A stretch of DNA of 64,000 nucleotides from Limnomonas spitsbergensis (taxonomy: Eukaryota; Chlorophyta; Chlorophyceae; Chlamydomonadales), in assembly GCA_037349105.1 (NCBI GenBank), contig JAYJMM010000094.1:2170001-2234000 (forward strand), in the 5' to 3' direction. Below the pieces are notes generated by a model. It saw only the letters and a program-made list of their open reading frames with translations. It was not told where the DNA came from and ran no database searches. The translations under genes and the position numbers were made by a program. The first letter of the stretch is position 1. Every line of letters begins with the position of its first letter. Of the stretch, positions 52,201 to 63,090 are shown in pieces.

Positions 52201-55200
52201 GCGTCACATTGGCCCCCCTCAACACTGCCTCCACTTCTATCCATTCATTCCCCCCACCTTAGGCGTCACATTGGCCTCCCTCAACACCGCCTCCACTTCT
52301 ATCCATTCATTCCCCCCACCTTAGGCGTCACATTGGCCCCCCTCAACACCGCCTCCACTTCTATCCATTTATTCCCCACGCCTTAGGCGTCACATTGGCC
52401 CCCCTCAGCACCGCCTCCACTTCTATCCATTCATTCCCCCCACCTTAGGCGTCACATTGGCCCCCCTCAGCACCGCCTCCACTTCTATCCATTCATTCCC
52501 CCCACCTTAGGCGTCACATTGGCCCCCCTCAACACCGCCTCCACCTCTATCCATTCATTCCCCCCACCTTAGGCGTCACATTGGCCCCCCTCAACACCGC
52601 CTCCACTTCTATCCATTCATTCCCCCCACCTTAGGCGTCACATTGGCCCCCCTCAGCACCGCCTCCACTACTATCCATTCATTCCCCCCACCTTAGGCGT
52701 CACATTGGCCCCCCTCAGCACCGCCTCCACTTCTATCCATTCATTCCCCCCACCTTAGGCGTCACATTGGCCCCCCTCAGCACCGCCTCCACTACTATCC
52801 ATTCATTCCCCCCCCTTAGGCGTCACATTGGCCCCCCTCAACACTGCCTCCACTTCTATCCATTCATTCCCCCCACCTTAGGCGTCACATTGGCCTCCCT
52901 CAACACCGCCTCCACTTCTATCCATTCATTCCCCCCACCTTAGGCGTCACATTGGCCCCCCTCAGCACCGCCTCCACTTCTATCCATTTATTCCCCACGC
53001 CTTAGGCGTCACATTGGCCCCCCTCAGCACCGCCTCCACTTCTATCCATTCATTCCCCCCACCTTAGGCGTCACATTGGCCCCCCTCAGCACCGCCTCCA
53101 CTTCTATCCATTCATTCCCCCCACCTTAGGCGTCACATTGGCCCCCCTTAACACCGCCTCCACCTCTATCCATTCATTCCCCCTACCTTAGGCGTCACAT
53201 TGGCCCCCCTCAACACCGCCTCCACTTCTATCCATTCATTCCCCCCACCTTAGGCGTCACATTGGCCCCCCTCAGCACCGCCTCCACCTCTATCCATTCA
53301 TTCCCCACACCTTAGGCGTCACATTGGCCCCCCTCAACACCGCCTCCACTTCTATCCATTCATTCCCCCCACCTTAGGCGTCACATTGGCCCCCCTCAAC
53401 ACCGCCTCCACTTCTATCCATTCATTCCCCCCACCTTAGGCGTCACATTGGCCCCCCTCAACACCGCCTCCACCTCTATCCTTCCATCCCCTCACCTTAG
53501 GCGTCACATTGGCCCCCCGCAACACCGCCTCCACCAGCCAGGTCGGCAAGAAGTCGGGCTCCACCTCACTCCCGTCAAATCCAGCTGCCAACCGCCGCCA
53601 CGTGCGACCTGCTTCGCACTGCCCTATGACGGCAGGCGACATCCCGGTCCCAGTCACCCAGTACTTGGGCCACAACTCGGTGTAGGCGAACGCAGGAGGG
53701 TTGGTGCTGGAGGGCGGCTGCGGAGCGGTTAGGCGCCCCGGCTCGTCGTTTGACCCCCGCTGCTGCATGTTGGCCTTGAGTAACAGCTGGTGCCGCCACA
53801 TGGCAAAGGCACCTGCCGGAACAAGGCAGAGATTTAGGCCAATGCATATTGCACAGCATGGGACAGGGATATAGGCCAAGGCTCAGGTATCAAACAGCCT
53901 AGGACAGGGATATAGGCCAAGGCTCAGGGATCAAACAGCCTAGGACAGGGATATAGGCCAAGGCTCAGGGATCAAACAGCCTAGGACAGGGATATAGGCC
54001 AAGGCTCAGGGATCAAACAGCCTAGGACAGGGATATAGGCCAAGGCTCAGGTATCAAACAGCCTAGGACAGGGATATAGGCCAAGGCTCAGGGATCAAAC
54101 AGCCTAGGACAGGGATATAGGCCAAGGCTCAGGGATCAAACAGCCTAGGACAGGGATATAGGCCAAGGCTCAGGGATCAAACAGCCTAGGACAGGGATAT
54201 AGGCCAAGGCTCAGGTATCAAACAGCCTAGGACAGGGATATAGGCCAAGGCTCAGGTATCAAACAGCCTAGGACAGGGATATAGGCCAAGGCTCAGGGAT
54301 CAAACAGCCTAGGACAGGGATATAGGCCAAGGCTCAGGTATCAAACAGCCTAGGACAGGGATATAGGCCAAGGCTCAGGGATCAAACAGCCTAGGACAGG
54401 GATATAGGCCAAGGCTCAGGTATCAAACAGCCTAGGACAGGGATATAGGCCAAGGCTCAGGGATCAAACAGCCTAGGACAGGGATATAGGCCAAGGCTCA
54501 GGGATCAAACAGCCTAGGACAGGGATATAGGCCAAGGCTCAGGGATCAAACAGCCTAGGACAGGGATATAGGCCAAGGCTCAGGGATCAAACAGCCTAGG
54601 ACAGGGATATAGGCCAAGGCTCAGGGATCAAACAGCCTAGGACAGGGATATAGGCCAAGGCTCAGGGATCAAACAGCCTAGGACAGGGATATAGGCCAAG
54701 GCTCAGGTATCAAACAGCCTAGGACAGGGATATAGGCCAAGGCTCAGGGATCAAACAGCCTAGGACAGGGATATAGGCCAAGGCTCAGGGATCAAACAGC
54801 CTAGGACAGGGATATAGGCCAAGGCTCAGGGATCAAACAGCCTAGGACAGGGATATAGGCCAAGGCTCAGGTATCAAACAGCCTAGGACAGGGATATAGG
54901 CCAAGGCTCAGGGATCAAACAGCCTAGGACAGGGATATAGGCCAAGGCTCAGGGATCAAACAGCCTAGGACAGGGATATAGGCCAAGGCTCAGGGATCAA
55001 ACAGCCTAGGACAGGGATATAGGCAGTGCTGATATGAGGAAATGGTGTCAGACTATCAGCACCTGCTGGCACTAGGCACAGATACAGGCAGACCCACACA
55101 ATGCATGCTGCAGGGATTAAGAGCGCAGAGTTCACCCTAAACCACCGCATGCTATCGGTAGTTTCTTCGGTATTCATGGAACCAGGTCGGATGTCAGCTT

Positions 55201-58200
55201 AGAGTAGTCCACACCAGTCCATCCCAGTCCACACCAGAATATGTCAGTCCACACCCGACCATCCCAGTCCACACTCCACACCTGAGACCTGACCATCCCA
55301 GGTCACACCAGAGTACCTCAAAACCTCATTCCATTGCTCGCAATATCCCCGAGGACATCTACAGACTCACGGCGTTCCCTTGACTTACATTTTTACAACA
55401 CTAGCTCAGGTAGTTAATTTGAAGAATAGTTCCAGAAGCATGATAAGACTCATCCCTCTCCCATACAGGATCACAGTTACCGGTAAGGTTTAGAGTCTAG
55501 GCTATACTTCTCAGAGTGCTTCAGCTGCAATTCATCTCCACAGAGTCGACCCAGAGTTCGGGGTTAAGGATTTGGGTTTCTTAACCCCAAATCTAATACT
55601 ACAACTCACACGACATTCATCATCACCTTCTCGCTGTTGAATTAAAAGGAAAGTGAGGGTTGCCTGTTCAGGGTTTATAGGTCCAGAGCATAAACCCTTT
55701 ACCCCCCACGCACCATCCAGCACCATTTTGCCGTAGTTGACCTTGGCATCATCGGCAACGTCTGGGAATCCCAGGTCCAGCGAGTATTCCTCTGCACATT
55801 GCAAGGGCAGGTGTCATGCATTGCGAAGTAGAGTGACGGTACAACAAATGGCATCATCCACCACATTGGAGAGCCCGAGGTCCAGGAAGTGCTCCTCTGC
55901 ACATTGCAAGGGCAGGTGTCTCTGTACATTGTTCATGCTGCCATAGTGGAGGGGCCACTAGTCCAATACATGCCGCATAATTCCACATAGTGGAGGGTCC
56001 ACTAGTCCAATACCTGTCGCATAATTCCACATAGTAGAGGGTCTACTAGTCCAATACATGCCGCATAATTCCACATAGTGGAGGGTCCACTAGTCCAATA
56101 CCTGCCGCATAATTCCACATAGTGGAGGGTCCACTAGTCCAATACATGCCGCATAATTCCACATAGTGGAGGGGCCACTACCTGCCGCATAAATCCACAT
56201 AGTGGAGGGCCCCTACCTGACGCATACAACTACAGGAACATTGTCTTTGTCATAGCAATGAGGCACTCTTGATCTTGCACACGATCCCTCACCTGCCAAG
56301 AAGCAGGAGGGGGGCTCCAGCCAGATGCTGATCTGCCCGAGTCGCGCATCGTGGGTGAACCACTGAGGCACCACTCTCGGCTCAAACAGCGCGCGCTCCT
56401 GCTTCGCAAAGTCAACCTGAGCAGGAGGGAGCGGGGGGTTTGCTTAGGGGGGGTAGGGGGGCCTGCATGATCGGCCCCGACCGTGCAGGGGCAGCGGATA
56501 AAAAAATAAAGCGAGATAACGCTGACTTCAAAAACAAATATTATTTGAACAAAACCCGTTTCGTGTGTCCATGAGAAGTCCCGGAACTCGAGCAAAGCAG
56601 CTTATAGGGGGGTGGGGGCTTCTGCTGCAGGTCCTAAGCCTTGTACAGCGATGAGGTTTAAAAGGGATACATTTAAACCCACAAGTGTGAAAAGTGTGGA
56701 AGTGCAACGAGGCTTCCAGGGACCCCAGGCTGAATGAGTCCCTTAACCCTGAACTCAAACCCACACTTTGCGGAAGCGTTGCGCCGCTGCTCGTGACAAC
56801 ACGTACCCTAAACCCCAGCCCTCACGAGTGATGGTGGAAGCACTCATCGACTTCATTGTTTGTCACATACAGTAGTTGCCTCCATAACTTGCCGCAGGCA
56901 CAAAACCAATTCTAAATTCTCAGGTACTGAGCCACTGCTCTCAAGTGGCAGACCAATTGCTCGACACCGTGCTTGGATACAAGTCATACCCGGTACCAAC
57001 TGGAACAACCCCTGGCCCTCACCCTCCTGACCTTAGCTTTACCTCAGACCACACTCTCCTCAACCCTGAACCCTAGCTCGCACCTTCCCAAAGGATAAAG
57101 CGACTGCCCCCGAAAGCACGTCCCAAAGCTCCACGTTGCCCTCACTGTCCTTACTGAGGATGTGCCGGCGGTCATTGAGCACCTGCGGGGAATGCATACA
57201 GGTTTCTTTTCTTTGGACTTTTCAAGTTGTGAGGCCAGCCGCCCAACCCTAGAAAACCGGAGACGGTGATACAAAAAACAGCCCGGGCGCGCCTAAGGCC
57301 CTCGTCGGCAGCTGAGAAAAGGCGAGCAGGAACAGGACAGGCACAAGTACAACATTTCGCCCACTTTCATCAGGCGCCACACCTCCTGGCCCCACAAACC
57401 ACCGGAGGATACATCCGTCGTATCCTATTCAACATAATCCCTCGATGCGCGTCGGGGGAGGAGGGTCACAATTAGGATGTTCCGGCATTCATTCAGGACC
57501 TGCAGAAAAGATAGATCCATTCAGAGCTGTGCCGATTACGGTCCTAACGGCGGCTGAATGACGTAGCTGAGTTTCAGTCACCGTAATTTCAAGGCAACTC
57601 CAGCTACTTTTACCAGTGAGGGGCCGTAATTATTTACACAAATTCTAAATTACGGTGTACTTACACAGCGCTGGAAATCTTTTTGAGATTTTACTCTGCT
57701 TGGTCCTTTTTTATAACTTGTAGAATAGCTTTTAAACAGCTGCCTATTTTACTGGATACATTGCTTGTTCTTCAGCTGTAACTGGGCTGTACAAGTACCG
57801 AGCAGCTCTCCACACACCCACTCACCCACCTCCACCCCCCACACACCAACCGTTGCAAAATCTTGAGGAGTACATTCGTTGGACAGCGCTCCATCCGCAC
57901 ACATGCACACACATACAAGCACACTCACTCACACCCACAAGCACAAACACCGCAGTTCCACACCCATGATGTTAGTCCACACACATGCACTCCCATACAC
58001 ACGTACTCAATCACACACACAATCACACTCACACACACACCACACCCATTCTGTCAGTCCGCACATGAGCACTCCCGTACAAACACACTCACACCTACAA
58101 GCACACACACCACACACATGATGTCAGTCCACACACATGCACACACAAACATACAATCTGCACTGACCCCCACAAGCACACATACCACACACTGTCCGTC

Positions 58201-58456
58201 AGTCCACACATGAGCACTCCCATACACCCACACTCACTCACACCCACACACAAACACCACACACTTCCTGCCAGTCTGCACAAATGCACACACAACCATT
58301 ATGCCAGTCTGTCCGTCAGACATCCAGCCCCACCCTGGCCGCACCTTGAGCTGCACTATGGCTGGGCATCCCGGGATGGTGGCCAGCGGGCTGGTGGTGG
58401 CACCATGATGTTTCCGGACATCGATGGGGACGCGCTGTAACCGCGACGAATGCGAG
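49287..58456 (-). CDS. WDR48/UAF1-like protein, C-terminal half (5' exons missing)
   Basis: WDR48 proteins activate USP1/12/46-type deubiquitinases. Exons in reading order are 58456-58345, 57182-57084, 56416-56293, 55791-55714, 53812-53496, 50990-50898, 50113-49949 and 49418-49287. All are GT/AG and phases join, giving 372 visible residues. Recognisable blocks are TIPGCPAIVQLK-VLNDRRHILSKD and VELWDVLSG (last WD40 blade), then GK-VDFAKQERALFEPRVVPQWF, IWLEPPSCFLA-EEYSLDL, PDVADDAKVNYGKMVLDG, FLPTWLVEAVLRG, EAKLAFILVPEEGSDMPTLM, KLNAPRILQ-VHKVALYCLTKL, LELLCNGM and MSLASVKQFIWRKSDDLIFH. The last is the C-terminal SUMO-like domain end. A Pro-rich insert (PVQPPPPGPGPPP) precedes LELLCNGM. The N-terminal WD40 exons were not found before 64000 and probably lie beyond it. 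Confidence 0.9.
49788..49842 (-). mobile_element. Single terminus of the 29706-type MITE family
   Basis: ACATGACACCTCTGGGCCGT, GCTGAAAAGGCTCGGCCGAT and TGGGCGCCC match the family end. It lies in the last intron of the WDR48-like gene. Confidence 0.55.
50150..50490 (-). repeat. Ghost copies of the 49949-50113 exon start
   Basis: On the plus strand, GCCGCACCTCCGTGTATACG and GTTTTGCGGCTTGGAAAGAC and GTCCTGAGGGCAGGCCAGGC (50172-50258) parallel 50048-50120 of the exon and its acceptor. Shorter copies follow at about 50350-50385 and 50435-50475 (GGCGGGCCAGGTAGCAGG). All surround the acceptor side of the intron. Confidence 0.7.
50655..50897 (-). repeat. Two donor ghosts of the 50898-50990 exon
   Basis: On the plus strand the exon end and donor CGCCTACCTGCAAGATCCTA with GG recurs as CACCTAACTGCAGGATCCTA at about 50778 and CTCCACCTGCAGGATCCTAG at about 50654, about 110-125 bp apart. 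Confidence 0.75.
51000..51555 (-). repeat. Ghost acceptor copies of the 50898-50990 exon, with an insertion
   Basis: Copies of AGCTTGGCCTCC plus CGTGGGCATG blocks occur near 51046-51118, 51160-51200 and 51462-51545, decayed from 50940-50992. One copy is split at 51210-51450 by a block containing TACAGTCCAGCGGGGCATCA, shared with 29285, so a dispersed element inserted there. Confidence 0.65.
51555..53495 (-). repeat. 62-bp donor-junction array, about 31 copies, in a WDR48-like intron
   Basis: On the minus strand the exon end GTGGAGGCGGTGTTGCGGGG with GGCCAATGTGACGCCTAAG and the donor GTGAGG is copied at a 62-bp period (boundary GGCGTCACATT at 51581, 51643, 51705 and so on). Units keep about 38 bp of exon (VEAVLRGANVTPK) plus a donor GTGGGG or GTGAGG. 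Units differ by a few bases (CTCAGCACC versus CTCAACACT). It directly abuts the real exon. Confidence 0.95.
53813..55090 (-). repeat. 41-bp array, about 28 copies, next to the 53496-53812 exon acceptor
   Basis: Units of CAGCCTAGGACAGGGATATA plus GGCCAAGGCTCAGGGATCAA run at 41 bp with almost no divergence except GTATC/GGATC. A copy of the acceptor region lies at the far end (GCACCTGCTGGCACTAGGCA near 55057, compared with GCACCTGCCGGAACAAGGCA at 53809), so a junction duplication brackets the array. Confidence 0.9.
55850..56225 (-). repeat. Ghost acceptor and ~61-bp repeats in a WDR48-like intron
   Basis: GAGGTCCAGGAAGTGCTCCT with CTGCACATTGCAAGGGCAGG (55878-55918) copies the junction CAGGTCCAGCGAGTATTCCT with CTGCACATTGCAAGGGCAGG at 55772-55811. 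Then TAATTCCACATAGTGGAGGG with TCCACTAGTCCAATACCTGC repeats about five times to 56225. Confidence 0.8.
57470..57505 (-). repeat. Ghost acceptor of the 57084-57182 exon
   Basis: On the minus strand, CTGCAGGTCCTGAATGAATG with CCGGAACATCC resembles the true CCGCAGGTGCTCAATGACCG with CCGGCACATCC. It is a single decayed copy about 300 bp from the junction. Confidence 0.7.
57535..57630. mobile_element. Second copy of the 45729-type MITE
   Basis: It starts ATTACGGTCCTAACGG, ends GGGGCCGTAAT, and shares ACGTAGCTGAGTTTCAGTCA and CCAGCTACTTTTACCAGT-like interior sequence. It lies in a WDR48-like intron. Confidence 0.7.
57850..58300. repeat. CA-rich degenerate microsatellite
   Basis: Runs of CACACACATGCACAC and CACACTCACACCCACAAGCA repeat at about 75-100 bp, in a WDR48-like intron just right of the 57084-57182 exon and its ghost. 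Confidence 0.85.
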
Positions 58457-59340
58457 CTGCGGGCAAAGCTCACACCAGGTACAGCTGTATAGGGCAGGGG
58501 TGGGCAAGGGTGGGCAGGGGTACAGGGTTAAGTTCCATTCAGTTATTAAAAATCGTGACGGATGCGAGCTGCAAGCGAACCACACTCCCAGTACAGCTGT
58601 ACAGGGCAGGGGTGGGCATGGGTGGGCTGTGGGCAGGGGTACACAGTTTAGGGTCATTCAGTTATCTGCAACTGTCACAAACGCCAGCTACGGGCCAAGC
58701 TCACACCAGGTGCGGATGAAGGGGCAGACAGGGGCAGGGCGGGGCTGGGCAGGGGTTTAGGGTGAAGGGTCATTCAGTTATTAGCAAATGTGATAAACGC
58801 GAGCTGCGGGCAAAGCTCATGCCAGGTACAGCTGTACAGGCCAGGCAGAGGCAGAGTTGGGCAGGGGTACAGGGTTAAGGGTCATTCAGTTATTAGCAAA
58901 TGTGATAAACGCCAGCTGCGGGCAAAGCTCATGCCAGGTACAGCTGTACAGGCCAGGCAGAGGCAGAGTTGGGCAGGGGTACAGGGTTAAGGGTCATTCA
59001 GTTATTAGCAAATGTGATAAACGCCAGCTGCGGGCAAAGCTCATGCCAGGTACAGCTGCACAGGCCAGGCAGAGGCAGAGTTGGACAGGGTTACAGGGTT
59101 AAGGGTCATTCAGTTATTAGCAAATGTGCCTAATGCGAGCTGCACACAAAGGTCTCGCCAGGTGCGAATGTAGGGGGCAGACAGCGGCAGGGCTGGGCAG
59201 GGGTCAAGGGTCATCCTTATGACAAAGTTATTGGTAACCAGAACACAGGCCAGCTAGGAAAAAAGCTCGCACCGGTAACTGCTCTTGCAGGAGGATTAGG
59301 CAGCAGGCAGGGATCGAGGGATATGCTTATGAGCAGCCGA
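58457..59340 (-). repeat. ~113-bp acceptor-junction copies upstream of the 58345-58456 exon
   Basis: On the plus strand the junction CGAATGCGAGCTGCGGGCAA with AGCTCACACCAGGTACAGCT (58447-58486) recurs at about 58565, 58680, 58797, 58908 and 59022, with weaker copies near 59135 and 59250. GATAAACGCCAGCTGCGGGC marks the better units, 113 bp apart. Each contains the acceptor and about 20 bp of exon start. Confidence 0.88.
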
Positions 59341-59389
59341 GACGTGTATGAGCTCCAGGGTTACTTCACGCCAGACACCACTTCATGGG

Positions 59390-61966
59390 TAACAGGAAAG
59401 GCATGAATGCCAAGGGTCATGCTTCTGAGTTGCTGCAACAAATGCGAGCTCCAGGCCTGTGCATTAGGAAAGGCATTAAGGTCGAGGGTCATGCTTCTGA
59501 GTTGCCGCAACAAATGCGAGCTCCAGGCCTGTGCATTAGGAAAGGCATTAAGGTCGAGGGTCGTGCTTCTGAGTTGCTGCAACAAATGTGAGCTCCAGGC
59601 CTGTGCATTAAGAAAGGCATTAAGGTCGAGGGTCATGCTTCTGAGTTGCTGCAACAAATGCGAGTCCAGGCCTGTGCATTAGGAAAGGCATTAAGGTCGA
59701 GGGTCACGCTTCTCAGTTGCCGCAACAAATGCGAGCTCCAGGCCTGTGCATTAGGAAAGGCATTAAGGTCGAGGGTCATGCTTCTGAGTTGCTGCAACAA
59801 ATGCGAGCTCCAGGCCTGTGCATTAGGAAAGGCATTAAGGTCGAGGGTCATGCTTCTGAGTTGCTGCAACAAATGCGAGCTCCAGGCCTGTGCATTAGGA
59901 AAGGCATTAAGGTCGAGGGTCATGCTTCTGAGTTGCTGCAACAAATGCGAGCTCCAGGCCTGTGCATTAGGAAAGGCATTGAGGTCGAGGGTCATGCTTC
60001 TGAGTTGCTGCAACAAATGCGAGCTCCAGGCCTGTGCATTAGGAAAGGCATTAAGGTCGAGGGTCATGCTTCTGAGTTGCCGCAACAAATGCGAGCTCCA
60101 GGCCTGTGCATTAGGAAAGGCATTAAGGTCGAGGGTCATGCTTCTGAGTTGCTGCAACAAATGTGAGCTCCAGGCCTGTGCATTAAGAAAGGCATTAAGG
60201 TCGAGGGTCATGCTTCTGAGTTGCTGCAACAAATGCGAGCTCCAGGCCTGTGCATTAGGAAAGGCATTAAGGTCGAGGGTCACGCTTCTCAGTTGCCGCA
60301 ACAAATGCGAGCTCCAGGCCTGTGCATTAGGAAAGGCATTAAGGTCGAGGGTCATGCTTCTGAGTTGCTGCAACAAATGCGAGCTCCAGGCCTGTGCATT
60401 AGGAAAGGCATTAAGGTCGAGGGTCACGCTTCTCAGTTGCCGCAACAAATGCGAGCTCCAGGCCTGTGCATTAGGAAAGGCATTAAGGTCGAGGGTCATG
60501 CTTCTGAGTTGCTGCACCAAATGCGAGCTCCAGGCCTGTGCATTAGGAAAGGCATTAAGGTCGAGGGTCATGCTTCTGAGTTGCTGCAACAAATGCGAGC
60601 TCCAGGCCTGTGCATTAGGAAAGGCATTAAGGTCGAGGGTCATGCTTCTGAGTTGCCGCAACAAATGCGAGCTCCAGGCCTGTGCATTAGGAAAGGCATT
60701 AAGGTCGAGGGTCATGCTTCTGAGTTGCTGCAACAAATGTGAGCTCCAGGCCTGTGCATTAAGAAAGGCATTAAGGTCGAGGGTCATGCTTCTGAGTTGC
60801 TGCAACAAATGCGAGCTCCAGGCCTGTGCATTAGGAAAGGCATTAAGGTCGAGGGTCACGCTTCTCAGTTGCCGCAACAAATGCGAGCTCCAGGCCTGTG
60901 CATTAGGAAAGGCATTAAGGTCGAGGGTCATGCTTCTGAGTTGCTGCAACAAATGCGAGCTCCAGGCCTGTGCATTAGGAAAGGCATTAAGGTCGAGGGT
61001 CACGCTTCTCAGTTGCCGCAACAAATGCGAGCTCCAGGCCTGTGCATTAGGAAAGGCATTAAGGTCGAGGGTCATGCTTCTGAGTTGCTGCACCAAATGC
61101 GAGCTCCAGGCCTGTGCATTAGGAAAGGCATTAAGGTCGAGGGTCATGCTTCTGAGTTGCTGCAACAAATGCGAGCTCCAGGCCTGTGCATTAGGAAAGG
61201 CATTAAGGTCGAGGGTCATGCTTCTGAGTTGCTGCAACAAATGCGAGCTCCAGGCCTGTGCATTAGGAAAGGCATTGAGGTCGAGGGTCATGCTTCTGAG
61301 TTGCTGCAACAAATGCGAGCTCCAGGCCTGTGCATTAGGAAAGGCATTAAGGTGGAGGGTCATGCTTCTGAGTTGCTGCAACAAATGCGAGCTCCAGGCC
61401 TGTGCATTAGGAAAGGCATTAAGGTCGAGGGTCATGCTCCTGAGTTGCTGCAACAAATGCGAGCTCCAGGCCTGTGCATTAGGAAAGGCATTAAGGTCGA
61501 GGGTCACGCTTCTGAGTTGCCGCAACAAATGAGAGTCCAGGCCTGTGCATTAGGAAAGGCATTAAGGTCGAGGGTCATGCTTCTGAGTTGCCGCAACAAA
61601 TGCGAGCTCCAGGCCTGTACATTAGGAAAGGCATTAAGGTCGAGGGTCATGCTTCTGAGTTGCCGCAACAAATGTGAGCTCCAGGCCTGTGCATTGGGAA
61701 AGGCATGAAGGTCGAGGGTCGTGCTTCTGAGTTGCTGCAACAAATGCGAGCTCCAGGCCTGTGCATTGGGAAAGGCATTAAGGTCGAGGGTCATGCTTCT
61801 GAGTTGCCGCAACAAATGCGAGCTCCAGGCCTGTACATTGGTAAAAGCATTAAGGTCGAGGGTCATGCTTCTGAGTTGCCGCAACAAATGCGAGCTCCAG
61901 GCCTGTGCATTAGGAAAGGCATAAAGGTCGAGGGTCATGCTTCAGAGTTGCCGCAACAGGCTTAAC
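59390..61966 (-). repeat. 72-bp minisatellite, about 35 copies, derived from the same acceptor
   Basis: Units of GAGGGTCATGCTTCTGAGTT then GCTGCAACAAATGCGAGCTC then CAGGCCTGTGCATTAGGAAA run at 72 bp. The minus-strand GAGCTCGCATTTGTTGCAGC resembles the exon start GCAGCTCGCATTCGTCGCGG, so this is an older junction copy that expanded. The 24-codon period leaves frames of about 630 codons open on both strands; these are not genes. Confidence 0.92.
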
Positions 61967-62400
61967 ACTGCAGAAAAAACAAATAGGGGTCGCAATGCAG
62001 ACTAATAAATTGGGTTCACCAGCACACCCATAACACAAAATAATACGCCCTGAAGCATGGATTCAGAGAGGCTTCTCCCCATCCAGCGACAGCACTAGGT
62101 AGCAGAATTAAAATGCACGCCATGCACGCAATGCACGCCATTGCACAGCATGCTATCACCGTTTTGATGTCAAGTTACCCATAACCCCTTGTTGAGCTGT
62201 ATTCACATGCCACACATATAGTCCATGTTCCACTCGCCCCCCTCTTCCTCCTCCTCCTCCTCCCCCTTCCCCCAAGGGTGAGGTGTGTGTGCGCAGCCCC
62301 TGCGTGTTCCAGGGTTACTTCAAGCACAAGGTGTAGACTCGGGACCCCCCGTCCAGCAGCAGCACTAGGTAGGCTACACTGGCCAACTGCGTTCTTATCA
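61967..62400 (-). other. Intron sequence with a duplicated motif
   Basis: On the minus strand CTACCTAGTGCTGTCGCTGG with ATGGGG (about 62098-62078) and CTACCTAGTGCTGCTGCTGG with ACGGGG (about 62374-62350) are duplicates about 275 bp apart. Given the pattern elsewhere, a missing exon junction of the WDR48-like gene may be near, but I could not place one. Confidence 0.4.
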
Positions 62401-63090
62401 ACAGCACTAGCAGCACTTGCAGGGAGCCCCCCAGCGCCGATGCCTTAGCTCCCTCGTTCCTCGTCCTTGCTTCATGTCCCCTACCCTTCATCAAGGGTCC
62501 TTGCGCCCCCCGCCCCGCCCCCCGCCCCTCCATAATCTGAGCAAATCTGGCTGAATCGTTACCCACTCCTCTGCACCCAGTCCTAGCTCTGCTCTCCCTG
62601 CTCCTCCCTTCACCCCTGCCCTGTCCGCCATTCCTCACCCTTGCTCCACCGTCCCCGCTCCCCCATCATCCGAGCACCTGAACCTAAACCGTCGACCAGT
62701 TGCGCCTCCCCCTCTCTCCCCCCTCTCTCCCCTGTCCTTTGTACCCAGTCCTAGCTCCGTCATCCATCCTTCTCCCCTTCCACCCTTCCCTTATCCCCTA
62801 ATCCACATCCCCTGCTCATCCTTCCCCGCTCCCCATCATCCAAACTCCCCTGGCTGCATCGTTGGTCAGCAGCACCTCCCCCTCTTCCCTCCTCTGCACC
62901 CAGTCCTATCTCCACCCTCCCCGCTCCTCCCATCGTTAGCCAGCAGCACCTCCCCCTCTCTCCCCTCCTCTGCACCCAGTCCTAGCTCCGCCCTCCCTGC
63001 TCCTCAAATTGTCAGCCAGCAGCACCTCCCCCCCCCTCCCCTCCCCTGCACCCAGTCCTAGCTCCGCCAACCTCCCTGCTCCTCCATCAC
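62401..63090. repeat. CT-rich degenerate repeats
   Basis: CACCTCCCCCTCTCTCCCCT with CCTCTGCACCCAGTCCTAGC recurs about five times between 62550 and 63065 at irregular spacing of roughly 100-190 bp. No gene. Confidence 0.7.

Noticed and set aside
53830..55020. CRISPR-like array of 41-bp repeats
   Set aside because: There are no unique spacers; units are contiguous and nearly identical in an intron of a nuclear gene.
59633..61532. Two overlapping frames of about 630 codons, one on each strand
   Set aside because: Both come from the 72-bp (24-codon) tandem repeat inside a WDR48-like intron; the peptide repeat mirrors the DNA period and matches no family.
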